Source: an uncultured Bacilli bacterium (GTDB lineage Bacteria; Bacillota_I; Bacilli_A; RF39; UBA660). Taken from it: a DNA stretch of 64,000 bases. Both the position numbers and the translations under genes were made by a program. The first letter of the stretch is position 1. Every line of letters begins with the position of its first letter. Positions 7,191-15,391 of the stretch are shown in pieces. The notes below the pieces were generated by a model. That model was given only the letters and a program-made list of their open reading frames with translations. It was not told the origin of the DNA and searched no databases. The DNA is taken from assembly GCA_934183155.1 (NCBI GenBank), contig CAKPSB010000005.1:1-64000 (forward strand), given 5' to 3'.

Positions 7191-8785
7191 TGACTAAAGG
7201 TTTTATAATTTCTTGTTTAACATATTTAGTATATGTATTTTTGAAAAGCCAAAACTCAATGCATATGCTTCAACAAAATAAATATAATAGAAAAAAAACA
7301 TATTTAAAATGGCTTAAATGTAATTTTAAAAAAGTTTTAAATGATTATAGTGTATTGTTTGTGATTTTTATATTATTTATATTTTTAAACTATAAAGTAA
7401 GTATGGTTTTGTTTACTTTGTTTTATTTGCTTTTAATTATTAAACTTTATTTTGATAGAAAAAGTGATCAAAATAAATTACCATTAAAGTATACTTCAAG
7501 AGTAAAACGATTAGTTGTTACAAATACTATAACACTAGTTTTACCTATTATATTTATGAGTTTATTTGTAAATAAAGAAAATTTAGTATGTTTTTATTTA
7601 ATATTGGGTTTATGTGCTTATTTTAATTGTTTGTATATATTAATTGCTCTTTTGATAAATACACCTTTGGAGAAAATGGTTGGATTGTATTTTAAACAAA
7701 AAGCTATTCATAAAATTAAAAGTATGAAATCTTTAAAAGTTATTGGCATTACTGGTAGTTATGGTAAAACTAGTAGCAAAAATATTTTAAATGATATTTT
7801 AAATATAAAATATAATTCTATGGCTTCACCTAAAAATTTTAATACTCCTTTTGGTTTAATGATTACAATTAATAATTATTTAGATAAATTTACGGATGTA
7901 TTTATTGCTGAAATGGGTGCTTGTCAAGGTGGAGATATTAAAGAATTATGTGATTTAGTTCATCCTAAATATGGAATTATTACTAAAATTGGGGTTGCTC
8001 ATTTGGCAACTTTTAAGACAAGAGAGAATATTCAAAAAACGAAATTTGAACTCATTGAATCTTTACCTCAAGATGGAATTGGTATATTGAATGCTGATGA
8101 TGAATGGCAAAAAAGTTATAAGATTAAAAACAATTGCAAGATAAAGTGGATAGGTATAGATAATGAAGCTGATGTAAGAGCTAAAAATATATTGCTATCT
8201 CCAAATGGAATGAGTTTTGATTGTTATTTTAAAGGTGATGATAAACCTTATAAATTTGAAACAAGATTACTTGGTTATGCAAATGTTTATAATATTTTAG
8301 CGGGAATTTGCTTAGGTAAAGAGTTTGGTATGACTATTGAACAGTTACAAGCTGGTGTAGCAAAAGTAAAAGCGGTTGAACATCGATTAGAATTAAAAAA
8401 ACAAGGTGATATTACATTTATAGATGATGCTTATAATTCTAATCCAACGGGAGCCTTAATGGCTTTAGATGTTTTAAAGCTAATGCCAGGCAAACATATT
8501 GTTGTAACACCTGGTATGATTGAACTTGGAAATGAAGAGTATAATAAAAATAAGGAATTTGGTAAACAAATTGCAACTAGGTGTGATGAAGTTATCTTAG
8601 TTGGTAGAGAAAAGACAAAACCAATTTATGATGGCTTAAAGGAAGAAAAATTTGATGAAAATAAAATACATGTTATTAATGATGTACTTAAAGCTTTTCC
8701 ACTAGTACAATCTTTAAAACAAGGTGAGACTTATGTACTTTTGGAAAATGATTTACCAGATATATTTAATGAGAAAGGAAGATAA
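7190..8785 (+). CDS. Membrane-anchored MurF-like Mur ligase
   Basis: 531 residues. The first ~160 contain about four hydrophobic segments (about 54-88, 110-126 and 130-156). A Mur ligase core follows, with P-loop GITGSYGKTSSK (about 184-195), FNTPFGL, AEMGA, and the C-terminal ligase domain DDAYNSNPTGA. This matches the MurF group, which adds D-Ala-D-Ala to the UDP-MurNAc peptide, but the loop has Tyr-Gly-Lys-Thr-Ser where canonical MurF has Asn-Gly-Lys-Thr-Thr. A second, canonical soluble MurF is at 30206-31498. This copy may be a specialised ligase working with the neighbouring Ddl and hydrolase; that is inference. Confidence 0.8.
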   Translation: MTKGFIISCLTYLVYVFLKSQNSMHMLQQNKYNRKKTYLKWLKCNFKKVLNDYSVLFVIFILFIFLNYKVSMVLFTLFYLLLIIKLYFDRKSDQNKLPLKYTSRVKRLVVTNTITLVLPIIFMSLFVNKENLVCFYLILGLCAYFNCLYILIALLINTPLEKMVGLYFKQKAIHKIKSMKSLKVIGITGSYGKTSSKNILNDILNIKYNSMASPKNFNTPFGLMITINNYLDKFTDVFIAEMGACQGGDIKELCDLVHPKYGIITKIGVAHLATFKTRENIQKTKFELIESLPQDGIGILNADDEWQKSYKIKNNCKIKWIGIDNEADVRAKNILLSPNGMSFDCYFKGDDKPYKFETRLLGYANVYNILAGICLGKEFGMTIEQLQAGVAKVKAVEHRLELKKQGDITFIDDAYNSNPTGALMALDVLKLMPGKHIVVTPGMIELGNEEYNKNKEFGKQIATRCDEVILVGREKTKPIYDGLKEEKFDENKIHVINDVLKAFPLVQSLKQGETYVLLENDLPDIFNEKGR

Positions 8786-8787
8786 TT

Positions 8788-9981
8788 ATGATAAAAGTTG
8801 GAGTTATTTTTGGAGGAAATTCTGTAGAACATGAAGTAAGTATTATTTCAGCTTTACAGGCAATGGAAAATATTGATACAAATAAGTATGAAATTGTACC
8901 AATTTATATTAGTAAAGACCGTCATTTTTATACAGGACAAGCATTAAGAGATATGGATACTTATAAATATTTTGATAATATGAAGAAGTTTGTTAAAGAG
9001 GTTTCTTTGTGTAGAAAAGGCGATGAGATTGTTTTACAAAAAGTAAAAGGCGTATTTGGAAGAAATGTAAATACGATAGATGTTGCTTTTCCTATTGTTC
9101 ATGGTAAAGGGGTTGAAGATGGATCTTTGGCTGGTTTTTTAGAAACTTTAGATTTGCCTATAGTTGGCCCATCAGTGTTAGGTGCGGCTTTAGGACAAGA
9201 TAAAGTTGTTTTAAAACAAGTATTAGAAGCTAATGGTATAAAAACACCTAAATATGTGTGGTTTTATGATACTGAATATGAGGTAAATAAAGATCAAATA
9301 ATTGCTGATATTGAAAAAATTGGCTATCCAGTTGTTGTAAAACCTGCTAATTTAGGAAGTACAATAGGTATTAGTACTGCTCATAATAGGGAAGATGTTA
9401 AAAAGGCTATTGAAGAAGCTATAGAGTATGATCAAAAAATTGTTGTTGAACAGATGATACCTAATTTATTGGAATTAAATTGTGCCGTATGTGGTAATTA
9501 TGAATATATGGAAACTAGTTTAATTGCTCAAATGAAAATGAAACATGAACTTTTAACTTTTGAAGATAAATATTTATCTGGTAGTAAAAGTAAAAAGGGA
9601 ATGGGCGTTAAACAATCTGGGTCTATGTCTAATAGTGAATTTGAGATTCCAGCAAAGATTTCAGATGAAATGACTCAAAAAATTTATGAAATTTCTAAAA
9701 AAGTATTTAGAATTTTAAATTTAAAAGGAGTAAGCCGAATTGATTATTTAGTTGATGAAGAAACCGGTGAGGTTTATGTAAATGAACCTAATACTATTCC
9801 TGGTTCACTTGCGTTTTATATGTATAAACCGAAAGGAAAAGATTATAAAACTTTAACTGATGAATTGATTAAAATGGCTATTAAAGATTATAAAAATGTT
9901 GGTAGAAAAACATCAAGTTTTTCATCAAATATTTTAAGTAATTATAATAATACACAAGGGTTTAAAAAGGGCGTTAAATAG
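8788..9981 (+). CDS. ddl: D-alanine--D-alanine ligase
   Basis: A 397-residue ATP-grasp ligase. Visible are the N-terminal FGGNSVEHEVSIISA, FPIVHGKGVEDGS, KPANLGSTIGIS and the metal-binding VNEPNTIPGS. The omega-loop region has EDKY, with Tyr as in D-Ala-D-Ala ligases rather than the His of VanA-type D-Ala-D-Lac enzymes. It supplies the dipeptide used by MurF, whose MurF-like partner ends two bases upstream. It is slightly longer than usual (about 350-370), through a Ser/Asn-rich C-terminal tail. Confidence 0.93.
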   Translation: MIKVGVIFGGNSVEHEVSIISALQAMENIDTNKYEIVPIYISKDRHFYTGQALRDMDTYKYFDNMKKFVKEVSLCRKGDEIVLQKVKGVFGRNVNTIDVAFPIVHGKGVEDGSLAGFLETLDLPIVGPSVLGAALGQDKVVLKQVLEANGIKTPKYVWFYDTEYEVNKDQIIADIEKIGYPVVVKPANLGSTIGISTAHNREDVKKAIEEAIEYDQKIVVEQMIPNLLELNCAVCGNYEYMETSLIAQMKMKHELLTFEDKYLSGSKSKKGMGVKQSGSMSNSEFEIPAKISDEMTQKIYEISKKVFRILNLKGVSRIDYLVDEETGEVYVNEPNTIPGSLAFYMYKPKGKDYKTLTDELIKMAIKDYKNVGRKTSSFSSNILSNYNNTQGFKKGVK

Positions 9982-9989
9982 GAGGATTT

Positions 9990-12716
9990 ATGGATTATAA
10001 AGATACATTATTAATGCCAAAAACGGATTTTAAAATGCGTGGTAATTTGGCGGAAAACGAAGTTATTCAAAGACAAGAATGGGATGAGATGGATTTATAT
10101 AATTTAATCAGAAATAAAAACAAAAATAATAAACCCTTTGTTTTACATGATGGTCCACCTTACGCTAATGGTAATATTCATTTAGGACATGCTTTAAATA
10201 AAATATTAAAAGATTTTATTAATAGAAGTAAAATGATGGAAGGATATTATGTTACTTATATTCCTGGATGGGATACACACGGACTTCCGATTGAACAGGC
10301 TGTTACTAATAGTGGCGTTGATAGAAAGAGTATGAGTACATTTGAATTTAGAAAATTATGTAAGGAATACGCTTTAAAACAAGTGGAAAAACAAAAAGCT
10401 GATTTTAAGAGCTTAAATGTTATTGCTGATTGGGATAATCCTTATATAACTTTACTTCCTGAATTTGAGGCTAGACAAATTGAGGTATTTGCTAAAATGG
10501 CTCAAAAAGGTCTCATATTTAAAGGATTAAAGCCAGTTTATTGGTCACCATCTTCAGAAACTGCTTTAGCAGAGGCTGAAATTGAATATAAAGATAAAAC
10601 GGATCCATCAATTTATGTACCTTTTACTGTTTGTGAGGGTAATGAATATGTAGTTAAAGGTGATAAACTAGTTATTTGGACAACTACTCCTTGGACTTTA
10701 CCTGGTAATATGGGGGTGTGTGTTGGTGGAACCTTTGATTATTCTAAAGTAAAAGTTGGTAATGATAATTATATTGTAGCTACTAGTTTAGTTGATGATT
10801 TAATGAAAGAGTTTGGCTTTACTGATTACGAAGTATTATCTACATTTAAAGGTGATAAATTAGTTGGTGTAATTTATAAACATCCATTTATGGAAAGAAC
10901 TTGTCCTGTTATTGCTGCTTCACATGTAACATTAGATGCTGGTACTGGTTTGGTTCATACGGCTCCTGCTTATGGTGTTGATGATTTTATTGCAGGAAAG
11001 CAAAATAATTTAGGTATGATTAATGGGGTAAATGATCAAGGTATTTTAACTGAAGAGTCTGGTATGTTTGAAGGATTATCTGTTGATGAAGCAAATAAAG
11101 TTATTCCTAAGTGGTTAGAGGATAATGGTTATTTACTTAAGTTAAAGTATATTACACACTCATATCCTCATGATTGGAGAACTAAAAAACCAATTATTTT
11201 TAGAGCAACAAAACAATGGTTTTGTAGTGTAGATAAAATTAAAGATGAAATTTTAAATGAAATAGATAATAACATTCATTTCCACACTGAATGGGGAAGA
11301 GTAAGAATGCATAATATGATAAAAGATAGAGGAGATTGGTGTATATCTCGTCAAAGAGCATGGGGAGTTCCTATTCCTATTTTCTATAATGAAGATGGCT
11401 CAGAAATTGTTGATTATGATGTTATGATGCATGTTGCTTCTTTATTTAGAAAATATGGTTCAAATGTTTGGTTTGAAAAAGATGCTAAGGACTTACTTCC
11501 AAAAGGTTATACAAATCCAGCTAGTCCAAATGGTCAATTTAAAAAAGAAACTGATATTATGGATGTGTGGTTTGATTCTGGTTCTTCTTGGAACGGTACT
11601 TTAGTTGAAAGAAAGTTACCTTATCCAGCTGATGTTTATTTAGAGGGTTCTGATCAGTATCGTGGTTGGTTTAATTCTTCTTTAATTTGTAGTATGGCTG
11701 CTAATGAAAAAAGTCCATATAAAAGTTTAATTTCTGCTGGTTTTGTTTTGGATGGCAAAGGATTTAAAATGAGTAAGTCACTTGGTAATGTTGTTACACC
11801 AAATGAAGTTGTAAGTAAACAAGGTGCGGATATTTTAAGGCTTTGGGTTTCTTCTGTTGATTATACTGAAGATGTTAGATTTAGTGCGGAGTTACTTTCT
11901 CAAGTTAAAGAAGCTTATCGTAAAATTAGAAACACTTATAGATTTATGCTTGGTAATTTATTTGATTTTGATCCTAAAATTGATATGGTATCTTATGATA
12001 GATTATCTTTAACTGATAAATATATGCTTAATGAGCTAAATGATATAGTTTCAAAAGTTATTAATGAGTATGATGGTTTTAATTATGATGAAATTTATAA
12101 GTTAATAAATAATTATGTAAATAATTTATCTAATTTTTATTTAGATTATACTAAAGATATTTTATATATTGAAAAAGCTGACAGTTACGAACGTAGAAGT
12201 GTTCAAACGGTTTTATATGAGATATTATTTTCTCTAATTAAATTAATGGCACCAATTTTACCTTATACTTCAGAGGAAGTATATAAATTAATGCCTGGTG
12301 ATAAAAAACAAAGTATTCATTTGGAAAGTTTTCCTGAAGTTAAAAAATATAAAGATGAAGAAGAAGTTAGAGAAGTATTTGAATTATTTTTGGGTATTAA
12401 AAATGATGTATATAAAGCTTTAGAAGAAGCTAGAAGTGAAAAAATAATTGGAAAGTCTTTGGAAGCAAAGGTATTTTTGAAACTTAGAGATGAAGATAAA
12501 GAAACATTAAAACCAATTTTATCTAAATTAAAACAATTATTTATTGTATCTGATGTTGTTTTAACAACTGAGGATGTGAAAAAATATGAGTATTGTGCTG
12601 TTCAAGTTCAAAAATTTGAAGGTGAAAGATGTGAAAGATGTTGGAATTATTTTAATGAAATAGATCTTACGGATCATGTTTGCTCAAGATGTCACGAAGT
12701 TTTAAAAGATTTATAA
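9990..12716 (+). CDS. ileS: Isoleucyl-tRNA synthetase
   Basis: A 908-residue class I synthetase. HIGH motif as HLGH (about 64-67) after PPYANGNI, editing domain (CP1) in the middle with TTPWTLPGN, DVWFDSGSSW, KMSKS (about 593-597), and a C-terminal zinc finger with CERCW and CSRCH. It charges tRNA-Ile and edits Val-tRNA-Ile. It is the last gene of the T-box operon, 8 bases after ddl, behind AGGAGG. The zinc-finger form is the bacterial type 1 enzyme. Confidence 0.96.
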   Translation: MDYKDTLLMPKTDFKMRGNLAENEVIQRQEWDEMDLYNLIRNKNKNNKPFVLHDGPPYANGNIHLGHALNKILKDFINRSKMMEGYYVTYIPGWDTHGLPIEQAVTNSGVDRKSMSTFEFRKLCKEYALKQVEKQKADFKSLNVIADWDNPYITLLPEFEARQIEVFAKMAQKGLIFKGLKPVYWSPSSETALAEAEIEYKDKTDPSIYVPFTVCEGNEYVVKGDKLVIWTTTPWTLPGNMGVCVGGTFDYSKVKVGNDNYIVATSLVDDLMKEFGFTDYEVLSTFKGDKLVGVIYKHPFMERTCPVIAASHVTLDAGTGLVHTAPAYGVDDFIAGKQNNLGMINGVNDQGILTEESGMFEGLSVDEANKVIPKWLEDNGYLLKLKYITHSYPHDWRTKKPIIFRATKQWFCSVDKIKDEILNEIDNNIHFHTEWGRVRMHNMIKDRGDWCISRQRAWGVPIPIFYNEDGSEIVDYDVMMHVASLFRKYGSNVWFEKDAKDLLPKGYTNPASPNGQFKKETDIMDVWFDSGSSWNGTLVERKLPYPADVYLEGSDQYRGWFNSSLICSMAANEKSPYKSLISAGFVLDGKGFKMSKSLGNVVTPNEVVSKQGADILRLWVSSVDYTEDVRFSAELLSQVKEAYRKIRNTYRFMLGNLFDFDPKIDMVSYDRLSLTDKYMLNELNDIVSKVINEYDGFNYDEIYKLINNYVNNLSNFYLDYTKDILYIEKADSYERRSVQTVLYEILFSLIKLMAPILPYTSEEVYKLMPGDKKQSIHLESFPEVKKYKDEEEVREVFELFLGIKNDVYKALEEARSEKIIGKSLEAKVFLKLRDEDKETLKPILSKLKQLFIVSDVVLTTEDVKKYEYCAVQVQKFEGERCERCWNYFNEIDLTDHVCSRCHEVLKDL

Positions 12717-12733
12717 AATTATATATTTAATAA

Positions 12734-12763
12734 AATAGGATTCAATTTTGAATTCTATTTTTT
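12734..12763. terminator. Bidirectional terminator between ileS and sigK
   Basis: A 12-bp nearly perfect inverted repeat (AATAGGATTCAA/TTGAATTCTATT) flanked by T-runs in both directions. It serves the convergent ileS (+) and sigK (-) genes. Confidence 0.85.
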
Positions 12764-12766
12764 ATG

Positions 12767-13459
12767 TTAACTATTTTTATTTTTAATAAATTCTCTGAGC
12801 ATTTTTGTTAATGCTCTTTTTTCTATTCTTGAGACATAACTTCTAGATATACCTAATTGTTTAGCAATTTCTTTTTGTGTAATTTCTTTTTTTCCGGATA
12901 GTCCATATCTTTTAATTATTATTTCTTTTTCTCTTTCAGTTAGAATGTTAAAATATTTTTTTAATAATTTAATGTTGTTTTTTGTGTGAATATCTAGAAC
13001 ATAATCTGGCTTTTCAGTTTTTAATATATCTAAAAAGGTAATAGTGTTTCCTTCTTTATCAAAGCCAATTGGTTCGTCTATACTGATGTTTTTATTGTTT
13101 TTTTTGTTAGCTCTAAAGAACATTAATATTTCATTTTCAATACATCTAGCACAGTAAGTGGTTAATCTGGTGCTTTTTTTGTAGGAATAACTATCTATGC
13201 CTTTAATTAATCCAATTGTTCCTATACTAATTAGATCGTCACTCATTTCTTGATTATGTTCGTATTTTTTTACTATATGGGCGACAAGCCTTAGATTGTG
13301 TTCAATAAGTTTATTTCTAGCTGTTTTGTCACCTTTGATGGCTAATTTTATGTATTTTTCTTCTTCTTCTTTGGATAGGGGATCTGGGAAAACATTATTG
13401 GAATAAGATGCTGTGAAGAGATAAAAATCTTTAAATAGTTTTTTTAAAAATTCAAACAT
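12767..13459 (-). CDS. sigK: RNA polymerase sigma-K, with pro-sequence
   Basis: A 230-residue sigma-70 family protein. Region 2 has ARNKLIEHNLRLVAHIVKKY and DDLISIGTIGLIKGID; region 4.2 has EIAKQLGISRSYVSRIEKRA. These are nearly identical to the late mother-cell sigma-K of Bacillus. The first ~18 residues (MFEFLKKLFKDFYLFTAS) are hydrophobic/amphipathic and precede YSNN, aligning with the pro-sequence cut off by SpoIVFB in B. subtilis. The gene is continuous, with no skin-type element. The start is ATG 13459 (minus) after GAGGTG; the upstream in-frame ATG overlaps that site. SpoIVFA/FB are encoded at 31.6-32.9 kb. Confidence 0.9.
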   Translation of the reverse strand: MFEFLKKLFKDFYLFTASYSNNVFPDPLSKEEEEKYIKLAIKGDKTARNKLIEHNLRLVAHIVKKYEHNQEMSDDLISIGTIGLIKGIDSYSYKKSTRLTTYCARCIENEILMFFRANKKNNKNISIDEPIGFDKEGNTITFLDILKTEKPDYVLDIHTKNNIKLLKKYFNILTEREKEIIIKRYGLSGKKEITQKEIAKQLGISRSYVSRIEKRALTKMLREFIKNKNS

Positions 13460-13483
13460 ATTACACCTCATTAAAATATATGT

Positions 13484-13511
13484 ATAAAAAAATTAGGAAT
13501 GCATCCTAATT
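13484..13511 (-). terminator. Intrinsic terminator of the minus-strand 13506-13973 gene
   Basis: ATTAGGA/TCCTAAT hairpin at 13492-13510 followed, on the minus strand, by a T7 run. It overlaps the stop codon of the upstream gene and lies just before sigK, which separates their transcription. Confidence 0.8.
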
Positions 13512-13973
13512 TAAATGATTTATGAGGTATAAAAACCATCCTCCGCCAATAAGAGCTGTTGTGAAACATAAAATGACGTAATTAATAAAGGCGTCTGCTA
13601 TTTCGTTTTTAGCCATGGCTTTTCCTTCTTTGGTGGCTTTGGTTAAAACTTTTGCATTTCCTTTTGAAGCTCCTTCTGATTTTTCTTCTTGACTAGGCTT
13701 TTCATCGTAAATGGCATGAAGCTCATTACTTAATTGTTTTAGTTTTTCTAAGTCAATTTCACTTAAGTCTTTTGTTTGCTCTAGGGGATTAACCTCTTCA
13801 GATTGACTGGGAAATTTTGAAGCAGAATCTTCATAATTTAAGCCAATTATATTATTATATTCTTGCTCATTTTTATCTTGCTCGTTGAAAAGATTTTCAA
13901 TTTCTTCAACGTTTTGATTAGTTTGATTAGCTTGTTTATTTTCTTTTAGTAAGTCTTCAATATTGTAATTCAT
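13506..13973 (-). CDS. Hypothetical tail-anchored protein, 155 residues
   Basis: The N-terminal ~120 residues are polar, rich in Asn, Gln, Glu and Lys, and probably disordered. A single hydrophobic segment lies near the C-terminus (about 131-150, ending YLINHLN). This would be a tail-anchored membrane protein with its bulk in the cytoplasm. The start follows a perfect AGGAGG. A -10 (TATAAT on the minus strand, 13995-14000) lies just upstream. No family recognised. Confidence 0.7.
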   Translation of the reverse strand: MNYNIEDLLKENKQANQTNQNVEEIENLFNEQDKNEQEYNNIIGLNYEDSASKFPSQSEEVNPLEQTKDLSEIDLEKLKQLSNELHAIYDEKPSQEEKSEGASKGNAKVLTKATKEGKAMAKNEIADAFINYVILCFTTALIGGGWFLYLINHLN

Positions 13974-14060
13974 TTTGGCCTCCTATTTACTTTAATTATA
14001 CTACAAGGTTATTTATTTTGCTAATTATTTGCTAAAAAAATTTTTTTGATTTACATAATG

Positions 14061-14089
14061 TTGAAAACATAAGCAAATTAGTGTAGAAT
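14061..14089 (+). promoter_or_regulatory. Promoter of ftsY
   Basis: TTGAAA (14061-14066), a 17-bp spacer and TAGAAT (14084-14089), about 25 bases before the ftsY start. Confidence 0.65.
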
Positions 14090-14113
14090 TATTATAGTAA
14101 CAAAGGTGATATG

Positions 14114-15085
14114 ATGGGATTATTTGATAAATTTAAAAATATTTTTAAAAGTGAAGAGAAAACAGAAGTAGAACTTTATGATAAGGGCTTAGAAAAAACA
14201 AGGAAAAATTTTTTAGGAGCTTTATCTAATTTAAATTCAAAATATAAAATTGTTAATGAGGAGTATTTTGAAAATTTAGAGGAGTTATTGATAATGTCTG
14301 ATATTGGTGTAGGTACAGTAATGGAAATTATTGATAGGCTAAAAAAGCGAGTGAAAAAAGAAAATATAACTTCTCCTTCACAGCTTAAAGATATTATTGT
14401 TGATGAGATGTTTATAATATATGTTGATGGTGATATTATAACAAATAAAATTAATTATGCTAAAGAAGGACCTACAGTTATTTTATTTGTTGGGGTAAAT
14501 GGTGCTGGTAAAACAACAACTATTGGTAAAATGGCTTATAAACTTAAGGAAGATGGCAAAAAAGTTTTGATGGTTGCTGGTGATACTTTTAGAGCGGGAG
14601 CGATTGAACAGTTAAATGAATGGGCGTCAAAAATTTCTTGTGATATTGTATATAAGGAAAATGCTGATCCTGTAAGTGTAATGTATGATGGTATTTTAAA
14701 AGCTAAAGATGAAGATTATGATGTTGTTTTGATTGATACGGCTGGTAGATTACAAAATAAGGTTGGTTTGATGAAGGAACTTGAGAAAATAAATAAGGTT
14801 ATTGGAAAATTAGTTGATGGTGCTCCTCATGAAACTTTATTGGTTGTTGATGCTACAACGGGTCAAAATGGTATTAGTCAAGCTAAAAATTTTAAAGAAA
14901 TAACTGATATTACGGGAATTGTTTTAACTAAGCTTGATGGTACCGCTAAAGGTGGAATTGTTTTAGCTATTAAAGAAGAGACTAAAATACCTGTTAAATT
15001 TGTTGGACTTGGTGAAAAACAAGATGATTTAAGAGTTTTTGATATTGAGAAATATATTTATGGTTTGTTTAAGGATATGGAGTAA
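14114..15085 (+). CDS. ftsY: Signal recognition particle receptor FtsY
   Basis: A 323-residue SRP-family GTPase with NG domains. G1 is GVNGAGKTTTIGKMA; then GDTFRAGAIEQL, G3 DTAGR, G4 TKLDGTAKGG and the final GLGEKQDDLRVF. A short basic amphipathic N-terminus (GLFDKFKNIFK) targets the membrane. FtsY docks ribosome-SRP complexes on the translocon. ATG 14114 is preferred over ATG 14111 because the GGTGAT ribosome-binding site abuts the latter. Confidence 0.95.
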   Translation: MGLFDKFKNIFKSEEKTEVELYDKGLEKTRKNFLGALSNLNSKYKIVNEEYFENLEELLIMSDIGVGTVMEIIDRLKKRVKKENITSPSQLKDIIVDEMFIIYVDGDIITNKINYAKEGPTVILFVGVNGAGKTTTIGKMAYKLKEDGKKVLMVAGDTFRAGAIEQLNEWASKISCDIVYKENADPVSVMYDGILKAKDEDYDVVLIDTAGRLQNKVGLMKELEKINKVIGKLVDGAPHETLLVVDATTGQNGISQAKNFKEITDITGIVLTKLDGTAKGGIVLAIKEETKIPVKFVGLGEKQDDLRVFDIEKYIYGLFKDME

Positions 15086-15087
15086 TT

Positions 15088-15378
15088 ATGGACAAGACAT
15101 TATATTTTATAAACTTATTTGACTATTATGGCGAACTTTTAACGAAAAGACAACAGGATTATTTTAAAGATTATTATTTTAATAATTTAAGTTTATCAGA
15201 AATAGCTTTAAATGAAAGTGTTTCAAGAAATGCTGCATATAAGCAGATAAAAGATGCGGAAGGCAAGCTTTTACATTTTGAAAAGATATTGAAGCTATAT
15301 GAAAATTCTATTAAAATTAAAAATATTATTAAGAATTTGGATATTGAAACAAAAGAAAAAATAGAAAAATTGATATAA
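15088..15378 (+). CDS. ylxM: YlxM/p13-like DNA-binding protein (UPF0122)
   Basis: A 96-residue protein with a sigma-70 region 4-like HTH (SLSEIALNESVSRNAAYKQI, about 35-54). The family is linked to the SRP operon and modulates the SRP pathway in streptococci. It follows ftsY by two bases, the classical position. The usual third partner ffh is not here; a HerA-like ATPase follows instead. Confidence 0.88.
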   Translation: MDKTLYFINLFDYYGELLTKRQQDYFKDYYFNNLSLSEIALNESVSRNAAYKQIKDAEGKLLHFEKILKLYENSIKIKNIIKNLDIETKEKIEKLI

Positions 15379-15391
15379 AAGGGGAGATATT

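Noticed and set aside
8788..9981. Vancomycin-resistance type D-Ala-D-Lac ligase
   Set aside because: The omega-loop residue is Tyr (EDKY) and no vanH/vanX-like genes are adjacent; this is ordinary Ddl.
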